Part shown: in pieces, positions 1 to 10,244 of the stretch
How the letters are laid out: every line of letters begins with the position of its first letter
Position numbering within the stretch: the stretch's first letter is position 1
Origin: Branchiostoma floridae
Lineage: Eukaryota; Chordata; Leptocardii; Amphioxiformes; Branchiostomatidae
Reading direction: 5' to 3'
Assembly (NCBI RefSeq): GCF_000003815.2
Contig: NC_049985.1
Coordinates: 18,565,610-18,629,609 of the forward strand
Length of the DNA stretch: 64,000 nucleotides
The notes under the pieces: model-generated
Seen by the model: the letters and a program-made list of their open reading frames with translations, nothing else
Database searches by the model: none
Told to the model about the DNA's origin: nothing
Position numbers and translations under genes: made by a program

Positions 1-177
1 GGAAAACATATTGTTTTTTCCTGGTGTGTTGTTTTCTTTCTTTCTTCTGTAAAGTTTTAACCTTCAAGATGTCAATCCAGGCCAGAGATCAGTTCTGTAC
101 GTTTGATACACTCACACTGTGAAGGACTCCTGCTATTATAAATGTGGTGGGTTTTTTAAAATGCATGGGGTTTGGCT

Positions 178-335
178 ATCCCCAAACAAGGGGCCTCCAT
201 CCGAGGGAAGGCCCTAGCCATAGCTAGGTACTCATTTTTCACCTGAGTTAAGTGAGGAAAGTCGTGTAAAGTACCTTTCCTAAGGGCACAAGATCGGTGG
301 CAGGGCAGAATTCGAACTGAGGACCGACGCACACG
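178..335 (-). repeat. tRNA-like SINE-type repeat
   Basis: On the minus strand the segment contains a B-box-like AGTTCGAATTCTG preceded by GCCCTTAGGAAAGGTAC. A diverged relative in the same orientation lies at 54370-54500 (the shared part reads GTGAGGAAAGT..GTGCCTTTCC..GGGCACAA on the plus strand). This suggests an old tRNA-derived dispersed repeat; no intact tRNA fold is visible. Confidence 0.5.
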
Positions 336-509
336 GTTGTTCTTTTCTAATATGTTTTACCTTGCGCCCTCTGGATGTTGTAAGTCTGGAAAAAGGGCTG
401 GCCTAGGTATTTTAATCTTTCATCTTGTATTTGTATGTCTAAGTCTGAGGCTCAATAAAGATGATTCTGATCTCTCTGGGTCTGGGCCGAACACCTTACA
501 GATTGCGCC

Positions 510-587
510 ACACGACCCCACTGTATTACTGGGAGGGACACATCATACCTTTCTAGTTTTCTTTTTTAGCACCAGAAAGTGTACACA
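510..587 (+). repeat. 78-bp direct repeat, left copy
   Basis: This 78-bp segment recurs at 1172-1249 with one substitution. The two copies bracket a retrotransposon fragment. The length far exceeds an ordinary target-site duplication. Confidence 0.9.
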
Positions 588-1171
588 CTGAACACGTGAC
601 CACAATTGTCAGCAAAGGGAGCAAAAGACTATACATGATAAGAAACCTGAAGAAGCACGGACTGGACATGTGTGATCTTATACCAATTTACATTGGGTTC
701 GTACGGCCACTTCTGGAGTACGCATGCGTGGTCTGGCACCCGGGACTGTCCAGTGACCTATCAGGGAAGATTGAGCGCGTCCAGAAGAGAGCCCTGAGGA
801 TCATACTGGGACCAGAGTACGCCACCTATGAGTCTGCCCTGTGCACAACAGGTCTCAGTCGTCTGGACTCTAGAAGGGACATCCTATGTCTTAGATATGC
901 GCAGTCTCTTGCGAACTCTACCAGATACAGTCCATGGCTCCCACCGCGGGGGGGGGATGTCCACAACAGAACTCTGAGAAATAATGTCAGCTACACCAGT
1001 TTCAAATGTAGGACGTCCCGGTTTAGTAACAGTACTCTCCCCTATTGCGTTAGACTCCTCAATGAAAACTTGTAGTGTTTTAAGAAACAGACAAGTTAGT
1101 TTTAATGAATTTAATATGATGTACCATGTATTTGTTAAGAAATTGTAAAGAAATTATGTTAATGTGAAGAA
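588..1171 (+). mobile_element. Non-LTR retrotransposon (CR1/jockey-type) 3' fragment
   Basis: An open frame at 596-1075 gives about 159 residues from the region after the reverse transcriptase palm: a thumb-type stretch with RPLLEYACVVWHPGLS, then IERVQKRALRIILG and GLSRLDSRRDILCLRYAQSL. This is the usual C-terminal order in CR1/jockey-like elements. The YADD palm motif is absent, so the copy is 5'-truncated. About 95 bp of AT-rich 3' UTR follows. It lies upstream of the visible kelch exons, probably in an intron of that gene. Family assignment comes from motifs only. Confidence 0.85.
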
Positions 1172-1249
1172 ACACGACCCCACTGTATGACTGGGAGGGA
1201 CACATCATACCTTTCTAGTTTTCTTTTTTAGCACCAGAAAGTGTACACA
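1172..1249 (+). repeat. 78-bp direct repeat, right copy
   Basis: Partner of 510-587; 77 of 78 positions are identical. It lies about 105 bp upstream of the first visible kelch exon. Confidence 0.9.
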
Positions 1250-1354
1250 GAAGCTAGTACAAGTGTATATTTGTATGGCCCACATTGTTATAACAATTAG
1301 CTTTGACACACATTTCCAGTGACAAACATGTAGCTGTACTTTGTACCTTCACAG

Positions 1355-3236
1355 GTTGCCTCCAGTGAGGAGTTCTGCAGCGTGAGTGTAAATCAGCTGA
1401 CTGAGATCATCAGCCATGATGAGCTGGATGTTAAAGAGGAGACAACAGTGTGGGAGGCTGTGGTGAGATGGGTGCAGCACAGCAGGGAGGACAGGTGGGT
1501 GTCTGCATTCTGTGGGTCCAGCTGACATAACCAAGGCTTAGTGTGGTCTGTAGTTGTCATATTGTGGTTGGTAATTCATGAAGTGCTGTGATACAAGAAA
1601 TCATCTGAACCCACCCCTACCCTGTACCCAACAGACTGCACCACCTACCCAGCATCCTCCCTCACATCCGCTTCAACCTGCTGACCTCAGATGACACGGC
1701 AGCCATCTTGAAACACCCCCTGGTCAGGGAGGATCCTGGGAGTAGTTCTGGAGTTGTTAGGAATGTGGTACAGAAAGGAAACTCCAGCGTGAACCTCCGG
1801 CAGGGAATGGAGACCATGGAAATGGTTCTGCTGTCCACTGAAGAGTATGTTGTAGTATCTTCAATTGGCAGGTCTAGGTCAGAAACAATCCTGGCACAAT
1901 GTCCTTTCACATTTTGTGTCCCGCAATGCACATTTCAGTGTTAGTCCTGTAAACATACAAATCCAAGGGACCGACNNNNNNNNNNNNNNNNNNNNNNNNN
2001 NNNNNNNNNNNNNNNNNNNNNNNNNNNNNNNNNNNNNNNNNNNNNNNNNNNNNNNNNNNNNNNNNNNNNNNNNNNACCTAACGCGGCTAACCTTATTTGC
2101 AGAGTTTCGCTTTAATGAAGCGCGGTCTGACAGTGGGTCGACCCACTGGACAGAGCCAAATGGAAGCGGAGTGTGAAGACTGGCCGACTGCTGCCTACCC
2201 CTGCGTCAGGGAACCCAGCAGCAGTATAATCTAACCATGGATAGTGAAGCACATTTCCTTGAGGATATATCAGATTAGATTAGATTACTAGTAGATAGAT
2301 GGCATCAGTGCTATGGCCTGTGTTACACACTCTCCTGCTTTTGGGGCCTGATTGGGCCTCCTTCCTGAGAGCTTGTGGCCATACACCTCTAAGTCTAGAG
2401 AGACCATTTTTCACTCCAGTGTTTTTGACAGTTTGTAATGTATTTTATCCAGGAGAGACGAGCTTGTCTTCATGAACCCACGGGAAGGGAAGTACATCAT
2501 CTGCAATTACGTTCCCGGAGACCTTCACTATGGCAGGGTCATGACAGTCACCAGTGATAATGACATTTACCTACTGAGTAGAGAGGGAGACGTGGGCATT
2601 GATCGGCTCTCACTGTTCAAGTACAACCATGCAGAAAATGGGTGGGAACCTGCTGATATGTCTGCAGAATCTGGCTTGGTAAGGCCAGTAGGTGGTTGGT
2701 CCCAGTGTGATGAGCTCATTTTGGAAATTGATGGAAGTTTCTACCTTGTGGTTGCAATGATAGGAGAGAGCCCGGTGGTTGAGATGAGAAAGTATGATTG
2801 GCACAGGAACCAGTGGCAGGAGTGTTCGCGGCTACACCTAAACACCTCACAACGCGGTCCCCACCTGTATTTCCTCTCAAACACGGAAGTGCATTGCTAT
2901 GACCCGAGCCAGGACCGTTGGAGTGAGCGGTCCCCACCAAAACTCATTCCTGAAATCTGTTCAACTGCAGCCATGGGAACCGAGATTTTCTGCACAGATC
3001 TTGACTTCACCCAGACCATGGTGTACAACACAGTGTCAGACAGCTGGCAGGAACTGCAGGGCTGGCCAGACCCAGGAAACCGTGATGTTCGTAGATTTTG
3101 TATTCCCAGGCTTTTCGTACTGGAGAACCAGCTGCACATTTTGTTTGAGGCCCATAAACGGCATGGATGGTCATCAGGAGAATACCTGGTATATGTGTAC
3201 GACAGGTCTGCTGGTGCCTGGAGAGACTTGGAGGCC
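1355..3236 (+). CDS. Kelch-like protein, 3' part (BACK domain and kelch repeats)
   Basis: Three exons are visible: 1355-1494, 1635-1844 and 2453 to at least 3236. Acceptors are acag, acag and ccag; donors are gtgggt and gtatgt. Phases agree across both junctions. The first two exons encode the end of a BACK domain (SVNQLTEIISHDELDVKEET, then VWEAVVRWVQH and LPSILPHIRFNLL). The third starts ERDELVFMNPREGKY and carries about five kelch blades with motifs such as VHCYDPSQDRWSE and TMVYNTVSDSWQEL. Such proteins usually carry an N-terminal BTB domain and act as substrate adaptors of cullin-3 ubiquitin ligases; the BTB exon would lie left of the window. The last exon runs into an N gap at 3237, so the final blade and stop are hidden. 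The Ser/His/Thr-rich extension beyond the gap is translated microsatellite. A polyadenylation hexamer at 4193-4198 could belong here. Confidence 0.92.
1976..2075. other. Assembly gap (100 N)
   Basis: A run of 100 N inside an intron of the kelch gene. Confidence 1.
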
Positions 3237-3556
3237 NNNNNNNNNNNNNNNNNNNNNNNNNNNNNNNNNNNNNNNNNNNNNNNNNNNNNNNNNNNNNNNN
3301 NNNNNNNNNNNNNNNNNNNNNNNNNNNNNNNNNNNNNNNNNNNNNNNNNNNNNNNNNNNNNNNNNNNNNNNNNNNNNNNNNNNNNNNNNNNNNNNNNNNN
3401 NNNNNNNNNNNNNNNNNNNNNNNNNNNNNNNNNNNNNNNNNNNNNNNNNNNNNNNNNNNNNNNNNNNNNNNNNNNNNNNNNNNNNNNNNNNNNNNNNNNN
3501 NNNNNNNNNNNNNNNNNNNNNNNNNNNNNNNNNNNNNNNNNNNNNNNNNNNNNNNN
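3237..3556. other. Assembly gap (320 N)
   Basis: The gap hides the 3' end of the kelch coding sequence and probably part of the adjacent CACT array. Confidence 1.
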
Positions 3557-3706
3557 TCACTCACTCGCACTCACCCACTCTCACTCTCTCTCTCACTCTC
3601 TCATTCACTCTCACTCACTCACACTCTCACCCACTCTCACTCTCACCTACTCTCTCACACTCTCACTCACTCTCTCACTCACTCACACTCTCACTCACTC
3701 ACTCCA
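3557..3706. repeat. (CACT)n / (CTCACT)n microsatellite
   Basis: About 150 bp of interrupted CACT/CTCT tetramers immediately follow an assembly gap, which is probably why the assembly broke. Confidence 0.95.
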
Positions 3707-5345
3707 TGTTGTGTTGTTCACCATCCTGTGAGGGGTAGAGCTGCTTATACATTGATGTGGTGGTTTGATGGCAGACTTCAATGTTCCTCTATTTCTTTCT
3801 GTACTAAGATATCTGTGAACAACTTTGAAAACAAAATATATATTTCAAGGTTGATTAAGAGGATTAATACTTTTTTCGGTTTGCAGCAACATCAGATTCA
3901 ATTATATACAAAGTTTCCTAGTCTTTATGATTTTAGCTTTGTAAGTTGTTAAGGTATTTTCTGCAATCTCACAAACGCAATGTTCTGAATGCCCCAAGTT
4001 ATGATCGAAAACTGTTGTAAAGCAGATTTGATGTGACAAGGACATTTCACCAATATTTTGGCACCCCAATGTATGTTTGCATCTTAGTGTCATATATTAT
4101 CGTATGTTATTCCACCACATACAATATTGTAATGTAGGCAGAGTAAACGAGTACAAAAGCTAACTAACATAATTAGCTAAGTAACATTTTTGAATAAACC
4201 ATTCTTCTTCTTATAATTACTGTACTAGTACTAGTTAATTAACATAAGAACTAGTTTACAAATGTTAGTGTAACCATCTTATTCAGTAGATTTCTCATTT
4301 CAGACGATTATTTCAACTAAGATTAGCCATGGGAATTGTTTACATTCTGTCTAGAAATCAAATCTGTATTGGAAGATAGAAGTTGGAAAAGGCCGCATGT
4401 GTGTCAGATACTCTGAACACAGCAATTCCCGCAGTTTTCGTTGGAAGGGGGGGCATAAACTTTATGAAATTAAAACCAGTTTATACCTGTATTGCCATAC
4501 AAAATGTACTTTTTTTTTTTTTTTTTTTTTTTTTAAATATTTACTGATGNNNNNNNNNNNNNNNNNNNNNNNNNNNNNNNNNNNNNNNNNNNNNNNNNNN
4601 NNNNNNNNNNNNNNNNNNNNNNNNNNNNNNNNNNNNNNNNNNNNNNNNNNNNNNNNNNNNNNNNNNNNNNNNNNNNNNNNNNNNNNNNNNNNNNNNNNNN
4701 NNNNNNNNNNNNNNNNNNNNNNNNNNNNNNNNNNNNNNNNNNNNNNNNNNNNNNNNNNNNNNNNNNNNNNNNNNNNNNNNNNNNNNNNNNNNNNNNNNNN
4801 NNNNNNNNNNNNNNNNNNNNNNNTAAATTTTATTGATGACATCCGCACGCTCATTAATTTTCGTCTGATTTCAGGAAAACAAGTGCTTTTAAAAAAGCTG
4901 GCATTTTGCCAATTAGGTTTGCGTGTGTGAACGTTTTTTTCTAGTTATTAGAATGTCATATAAATAGAACAGAATAAAAAACCTGATATGGGCGCACGGA
5001 GAGATTCACAAATATGCAAATGATTATGTCCTGGAATATGAAAATGAATATGTTTCGTGAAACTTTTTGTTATCCAGTATGCAGTTATTTTCGAGAAAAT
5101 CAGTTTGTTCTTGTGTAATTCTGTGATATAGATGTTGTATGGGCATTTTATGGAAAGTTAGAAAGAAACATATACGCAGAGTATCGCACGTCTCACGGTT
5201 CGTTCATTCAAACATCCCAACTGCGGAAAAATACAGTAGAACAGGTGCAAAGGTGAGTTTTAATGTTCTGTACAAAAGTATTGTTCATTAGTATTTTAAT
5301 GGATGTAAAAATTAGTATTTTAATGGATGTAAAAAAAGAAGAAAA
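3707..5345. other. Intergenic AT-rich DNA
   Basis: No coding exon recognised. Contains a polyadenylation hexamer (4193-4198), a poly-T run at 4511-4534 and a 274-N gap (4550-4823). Confidence 0.6.
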
Positions 5346-5349
5346 AAAT

Positions 5350-5422
5350 CTACCTCCCCGGAATCGAACCCGGTGCATTGGTTTACAATGCGTAAACTTT
5401 ACCACTGAGCTAGTGCGAACAT
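5350..5422 (-). repeat. tRNA-like sequence (pseudo-tRNA or SINE head)
   Basis: The minus strand has an A-box (TAGCTCAGTGGTA), a perfect 5-bp anticodon-type stem GTTTA/TAAAC around a 7-base loop, and a B-box with T-arm CCGGGTTCGATTCCGGG. The acceptor strands do not pair and loop position 33 is G, not T. I therefore read it as a tRNA-derived relic rather than a functional tRNA. Confidence 0.55.
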
Positions 5423-5450
5423 GTTGAAGAAATGCTCGTTTTAACAGGTA

Positions 5451-5658
5451 CTGTAAATGCAGAAATGTTCGCGGTGGATTAATGTTCGCGGTTTTCGCGG
5501 TGACCACTTCACCGCGAATTTAAAACCACCGCGAACATTTTTCTATAATGATATTAGATTGCAGTCTATGGTGTTACTGCGAACTTAAATCCACCGCGAA
5601 AAGTCCTTTTTCCCGCTACCGCGAAATTAAATCCCCGCGAACTTAAAAACATTTACAG
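5451..5658. mobile_element. TA-flanked MITE, CTGTAAATG family, copy 1
   Basis: Terminal inverted repeats CTGTAAATG..CATTTACAG are flanked on both sides by TA. The interior is self-complementary, with repeated TTCGCGG/CCGCGAA motifs (AATGTTCGCGGT against ACCGCGAACATT). Related copies lie at 32581-32795 and 41441-41627. There is no coding capacity. TA flanks suggest a Tc1/mariner-type mobiliser. Confidence 0.85.
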
Positions 5659-5659
5659 T

Positions 5660-6522
5660 ATACAAATGTTTGGCATGGATTGAACAGGTCCGTTCATCTC
5701 AACATCACAACAGCGACTACTCTGGCCAGAAGGCATTTTGCGACTGCAAGTCGCAAAATGCAAAAAGATTTTTTCTTCTTCTTCAGAAATGGTCAACAGG
5801 ACGAGAAAGTACCAAAATGGGCAAATACGTTGTATTGTTGCCTAAAGATTGTACTTGTAGAAGTGATACTAGCGAGGTAGCCATGTCTATAGTTATTGAA
5901 GTGAAAGTAGTTTGATAGTTGTAAAAGTGGCATTATTATGGAAGCCATGACTGTAGTTGCCATGTTGGTAACTAGTAAGTGTTTACCACATTAGTGTAAC
6001 TTTTACTACACTAGTTCACTTCTTGAATACAGGAATGAATGCCTTGTTGGCTTTGATACCATTTTTTTTCAATACATCCTACAATGTTGGTAGGTCTATT
6101 TGGAACATTTAGCCATCTTGTTTTTTTTAGCCATCTTGTCTTTTTCCCCAAAAATTTTCAGTCTACAGAGGATGTTATCCGTAAAATTTACTTGCTGTGG
6201 TCTTATGGGGATAATCATGGCACTTGATTCTTTCGGGAAGATCATTATCATCAACAACTTTCTGGGACCAAAAAGGACCAATCAAAGACGAGTACTGTTT
6301 ATACAATCAGCAGAGACAACCAATCGTCAAAGGTGCATTTTCCGACCAATGACAAGTCAGGATTAACTTCAATTGACCAATCAGCGAAAACCAGTAAATT
6401 GTTGTTGCAATTTTGCACCTGTGGAAATCCCTCGCCAGTCCAATACCTTGTCACCGAAGATTGCATTGTCTGTGACAATCATCAATATGGCTACCGCAGA
6501 CCAGAATCTTAGTGTGGACTAA
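5660..6522. other. Intergenic, no gene seen
   Basis: Short open frames only; no splice-supported exon or recognised repeat. Confidence 0.5.
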
Positions 6523-7280
6523 GGGTGGGTACCGGTACAGAAAATCCAGGTCCAGGTCCGGTTCAGGTCCAGAGGATCAGGTCCAGGTTCGGACCTGAAC
6601 CTGGACCGGATTCAGTATGACTCATGCGAATGGACTCATGCGAATGGTCCATTTCACAGCAAAGAAATCTGTTTGGTGGAGTATTCGACTCAAACTCACT
6701 CACTCAACTCCGCTTGCTCCAGGATGGAGCGTAGCGCCTCGGCACACAGATCTCCAGGTGGTTCTGTCGCTGGTGGCCTTCCAGGCTGCGGCGATGGTGA
6801 GGCCGGCAGACTGCTGCAGGTCGTTGGCCAGTTGATCGAGCCAAGTACGCCTGGGTCGTCCTCTGGGGCGGGACCAGGTACTGGGGTTTGGTTCTCTCAG
6901 CAGGACGACAGGTTCGGGAGCAGGTTCTGCCCGAGCAAGGTGGCCAAAGAGGCGAAGACGGGCAGAGCGGATCTTTTGGGAAAGTGGTGGCTGGTTGGTG
7001 ATGCTACGCAGGGTGGCATTGGAGACTCAAACTGGTGTTTTAAAATTCAACAACGCTAAGTGCACCTGCACGATTGACTGTAAAACTTGGTAGAAATGGC
7101 TATAAAATCTTCTCTTCTTGTAATTTTCTTCCTGCAAGCACCAAAACGTGTGAATACCTGATCAAATAATCTGTTAATTTTCTAATAGGTCCGACATCCG
7201 GTCCACCTAATTTTTTCAGGTCCGGTTTTTCTGGACTGGTCCAATAAGAAAAACCGGTTTTGTACCGGTACGCTGGACTG
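6523..7280 (+). mobile_element. ACCGGTAC-ended repeat element, copy 1
   Basis: The left end is GGGTGGGTACCGGTACAG followed by a cluster of GGTCC(A/G)GGT(C/T) motifs. The right end again carries AGGTCCGG motifs and a TACCGGTAC palindrome. Relatives lie at 23372-23674 (reverse orientation), 43519-43684 and 62589-62690. The interior matches 23400-23540 (GATTTCTTTG, GAGTATTCGACTC, TTTTACAGTCAATC in reverse) and is interrupted by a retrotransposon fragment at 6697-7023. It appears non-autonomous; superfamily not determined. Confidence 0.75.
6697..7023 (-). mobile_element. Non-LTR retrotransposon (RTE-like) C-terminal fragment with TSD
   Basis: The minus-strand frame from 7020 down to the TGA at 6700-6702 is open for 106 residues without an ATG. 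It shows the end-of-ORF signature of RTE/LINE polymerases: RLRLFGHLARAEPAPE, RPRGRPRRTWLDQLANDL and AAAWKATSDRTTWRS. Only a few GTGAG repeats follow the stop. The segment is bracketed by perfect 10-bp direct repeats GACTCAAACT at 6687-6696 and 7024-7033, so the insertion boundaries are exact. Higher GC sets it apart from its surroundings. Confidence 0.9.
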
Positions 7281-7439
7281 ATCATGACTCCCCTGGCCAA
7301 TTTCCATATTTTTCTCCGAACTCTACGATTCCTGTACCCCTGTAGGAAGGCCTGGTGGAGGCGAGTTCTTTTGGGGTAAACCCTTACATTTCAAGCTTGC
7401 ACCTGGATATGAACATGAAAACTTTGAAATGTACTGGGA

Positions 7440-7798
7440 CAATCTTGGAACTACTCATTACTGAAATTCCAGAAATTCATTCAGCAATTTTGGAATTCAT
7501 TCACCAATTCATTTAACCACCCATTCAACACTGTATTGCATAATCAAGCAAGTCATTCAACACTTCAGCAATTTATTCAGAAAATCATTCAATAATTCTT
7601 GCAGGATCTCTTTCAGCTATTTATCCACCAAATCATTTAGTAATTTTGGAATTCATTCTGCAATCCATTTAGCATTTCAGCATTATACATCAGTTCATTC
7701 AGTAACTCAGCAAAAATTATTCAGCAATTCATTTAGAAATTTATTCAGCAATTTTTGTATACATTTCACCATTCATTACCAGTACATTTAGCAATAGC
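7440..7798. repeat. Degenerate ATTCATTCAGCAATT minisatellite
   Basis: About 360 bp of loosely repeated 13-15-bp words (ATTCAGCAATTCATT and variants) run into a 272-N gap, suggesting that the array continues inside it. Confidence 0.75.
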
Positions 7799-8070
7799 NN
7801 NNNNNNNNNNNNNNNNNNNNNNNNNNNNNNNNNNNNNNNNNNNNNNNNNNNNNNNNNNNNNNNNNNNNNNNNNNNNNNNNNNNNNNNNNNNNNNNNNNNN
7901 NNNNNNNNNNNNNNNNNNNNNNNNNNNNNNNNNNNNNNNNNNNNNNNNNNNNNNNNNNNNNNNNNNNNNNNNNNNNNNNNNNNNNNNNNNNNNNNNNNNN
8001 NNNNNNNNNNNNNNNNNNNNNNNNNNNNNNNNNNNNNNNNNNNNNNNNNNNNNNNNNNNNNNNNNNNNNN
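7799..8070. other. Assembly gap (272 N)
   Basis: Gap at the edge of the ATTCA minisatellite. Confidence 1.
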
Positions 8071-9287
8071 AAATAAACCAACTCCATGCACACAGCTTCA
8101 ATTTGCATTCCAAGTATACTTTAACAAATTTACTTCATTTTTTTTTTTTTAAACAGAAGTCTAACAGTAATGTTGACAGTGCTGAATCACTGCAGTCACC
8201 GGCCTCTGCGTATTGGCGGCTCGTTTCGCTTACTATACGAACTGTTTCAAGCAGTCACACAACTGCCATGATACACATAAATAAAGCTCCATAAAACACT
8301 ATGAATATGGGTCTTCAAATGTTTGTTGAGTAGAAAAGCAAGCAAAAGGAAGCGACATTGCCACCATTGTACTCCCAAGGGAGTGTGGCCGTGAAGGTGG
8401 CAGACTAGAGAACGCTCCAAAGATTTATTTGACTGTGACAAATGATTCATGCTGTCTATGAAAATAAGACTTGATAGAGAGATGTAGATGATATTTTCAT
8501 ATAATCAGACAGAGTTTTGTTGATGTTGGCGGTGTGGTTTTTTCGTAATGTTTTTTATTTTTAGTCGGGCATTCACAATCAGTGCATTCAGCCCATTGCC
8601 GTAAACACATCAGCTTTATTGTTCTAGGTACAGCCTTCCTCATGTGAGACAAAAAGTACATACAGTCACGATTTAACTGTCAAAAGAAAGCTAAAATATT
8701 ATACTATTAATTTTTTTTTCTGTGTATTTAAATTTACCACTTACTTCTGAAGAGAGCAAACTGTAAAAAAAGCGTACCGAGTTAGGCACACTGTCCAGCG
8801 TAGCACAAAATTGGAAGGTTACATACACGAAATTGTCTCACAGTGTTTGCCGCTTGTAACATGCAGCGCGAAAGGTTCATGAACCACATGAATGCATTTC
8901 TTATTCAAGTATGTTGTTCAAATCTATGTGTAAAAATTCAGTCATCAAAATTTGACCACTCTCAGGCAACTAGCGATGGAGCGCCATGAGTTTGAGCGAA
9001 AGAAAAAGCGTACCGTGTTGGGGCACATAAGACAAATGCTAAAAATATCAATAATCAACCAGTGTATATGTTTTCAGCTATATGTTGCTAGTCCAAAGTT
9101 GTGACATTAATATTGATACTACTACTTTATTTAAACCAGACCAGAGGTGCGCCCTAGGGAGCCACCAACATCCGACATCCAGCTGTATTATACATGTAGC
9201 TCTCGAGTTTCTCATGTCCTATAGCTCCTAGGAGGTCATTAAAGACTTGAGAGCTATACATGATATAATGACAATGACGTGTTTTTA
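8071..9287. other. Intergenic, no gene seen
   Basis: No splice-supported coding exon. Two phrases of the type AAAAAGCGTACCG(A/T)GTT recur about 240 bp apart (8769 and 9004), hinting at an old local duplication. GTAGCTCTCGAGT..ACTTGAGAGCTATAC at 9195-9263 resembles an arm of the AGCTCTC MITE family seen at 40705. Confidence 0.5.
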
Positions 9288-9355
9288 AGGCTTAATGACC
9301 CGCCCCGCGGTGTATATGGTGTCATAACGAGTGGTCCTTTGCTATAACCACCGAA
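9288..9355. mobile_element. Half of a MITE (TTAATGACCCGCCCC family)
   Basis: The segment from GGCTTAATGACCCGCCCCG to CTATAACCACCGAAT matches one arm of the intact palindromic copy at 21969-22085. It stops where the retrotransposon at 9356 begins, so the MITE was probably split by that insertion. Confidence 0.65.
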
Positions 9356-10058
9356 TATTTATTTTATTTATTTATTGATTAACACTAACAAGGCTATTAC
9401 GCATATCATTGTACAGAGAACACTCTAGCACAAAGTGCATTTCATTTTCTATATATCTGACATTCTTATTACAAAACATGCATATTCTATCGTCAAGAGG
9501 AGATTGGGCGTATCTGCCAGCTTCAATTTGCAATGGGTGATCGCTGATCCTTAATTTAGTCATGGCTCGGCGATAGCTAAAATTTGTTGTCTCTAGGTAC
9601 TTTTCTCTTTCATAGCCTGACATAGGTAAGCTTGAATTTTCTGTAGGTTCTTAACTTATAACCTTGGTTTTCCTTCATGCCAGGAGAATTCATTTCGGAG
9701 TAAAAATTTTGAACAAAGTTGTCTTTCAGTCTTTGGTTTACTTCGGACTGAGCGAAAGATGTGTTGCGATCATTATTAATAAAAAAATAGGCAAAACCCT
9801 CCAGGATTTTACTAACATTGGAAAGCCAGCATAGTATGTTGCGACTGTGTAAGTCCTGCTGTACAAGAAAAGCTTCAAATTGTAGGCTATTTCTTGGCAC
9901 TTCTTTAACTAATCTTTTGCAATATGAATACAATCTAGTATATATTTCGATCCATAGAGGATACCTGCCTAGTTCTGCCCTTGTTGCAAGATTACTTGAG
10001 TTTTTTCTTACGCCTAATAACGACTTACAAAACTTCAGATGAACTTGTGATATACATA
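9356..10058 (-). mobile_element. Non-LTR retrotransposon C-terminal fragment with one frameshift
   Basis: Two overlapping minus-strand frames (about 10055-9610 and 9623-9372) together encode the distal end of a LINE polymerase. The first contains FCKSLLGVRKNSSNLATRAE and WLSNVSKILEGF. The second contains MTKLRISDHPLQIEAGRYAQ followed by a CxxC..H..C knuckle (ICMFC, MHFVLECSLY). The frame changes between 9610 and 9623, consistent with a small indel. Upstream, a TAG in frame and loss of similarity at about 10058 mark 5' truncation. The 3' end is a short AATAAATAAATA tail. Confidence 0.88.
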
Positions 10059-10244
10059 TCTAATAATAATAATAGAAATATTCTTTCCTCTGCACAATAC
10101 CGAAGTGGAATGCCCTGCCTTTCACGGTCATAACAGCCATACATAAAGAGGCCCGCCCGCCTTAGCCCGGGACCTCAGCCACCCCCACTTTGACATAAGG
10201 GTTTGTCTCCTGTGTTTTTTCTCCTGCATTGGGATAAGTCAGGC

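Noticed and set aside
3237-3731. Kelch open frame continuing through N and a Ser/His/Thr/Leu-rich tail
   Set aside because: The tail is translated CACT microsatellite reached only through 320 N; it is not evidence of coding.
5350-5422. Functional tRNA-Met gene
   Set aside because: The acceptor stem does not pair, loop position 33 is not T, and there is no Pol III terminator immediately 3' on the minus strand.
6617-7059. Plus-strand open frames over the LINE fragment
   Set aside because: The minus strand carries recognisable LINE polymerase motifs over the same bases; the plus frames are shadows.
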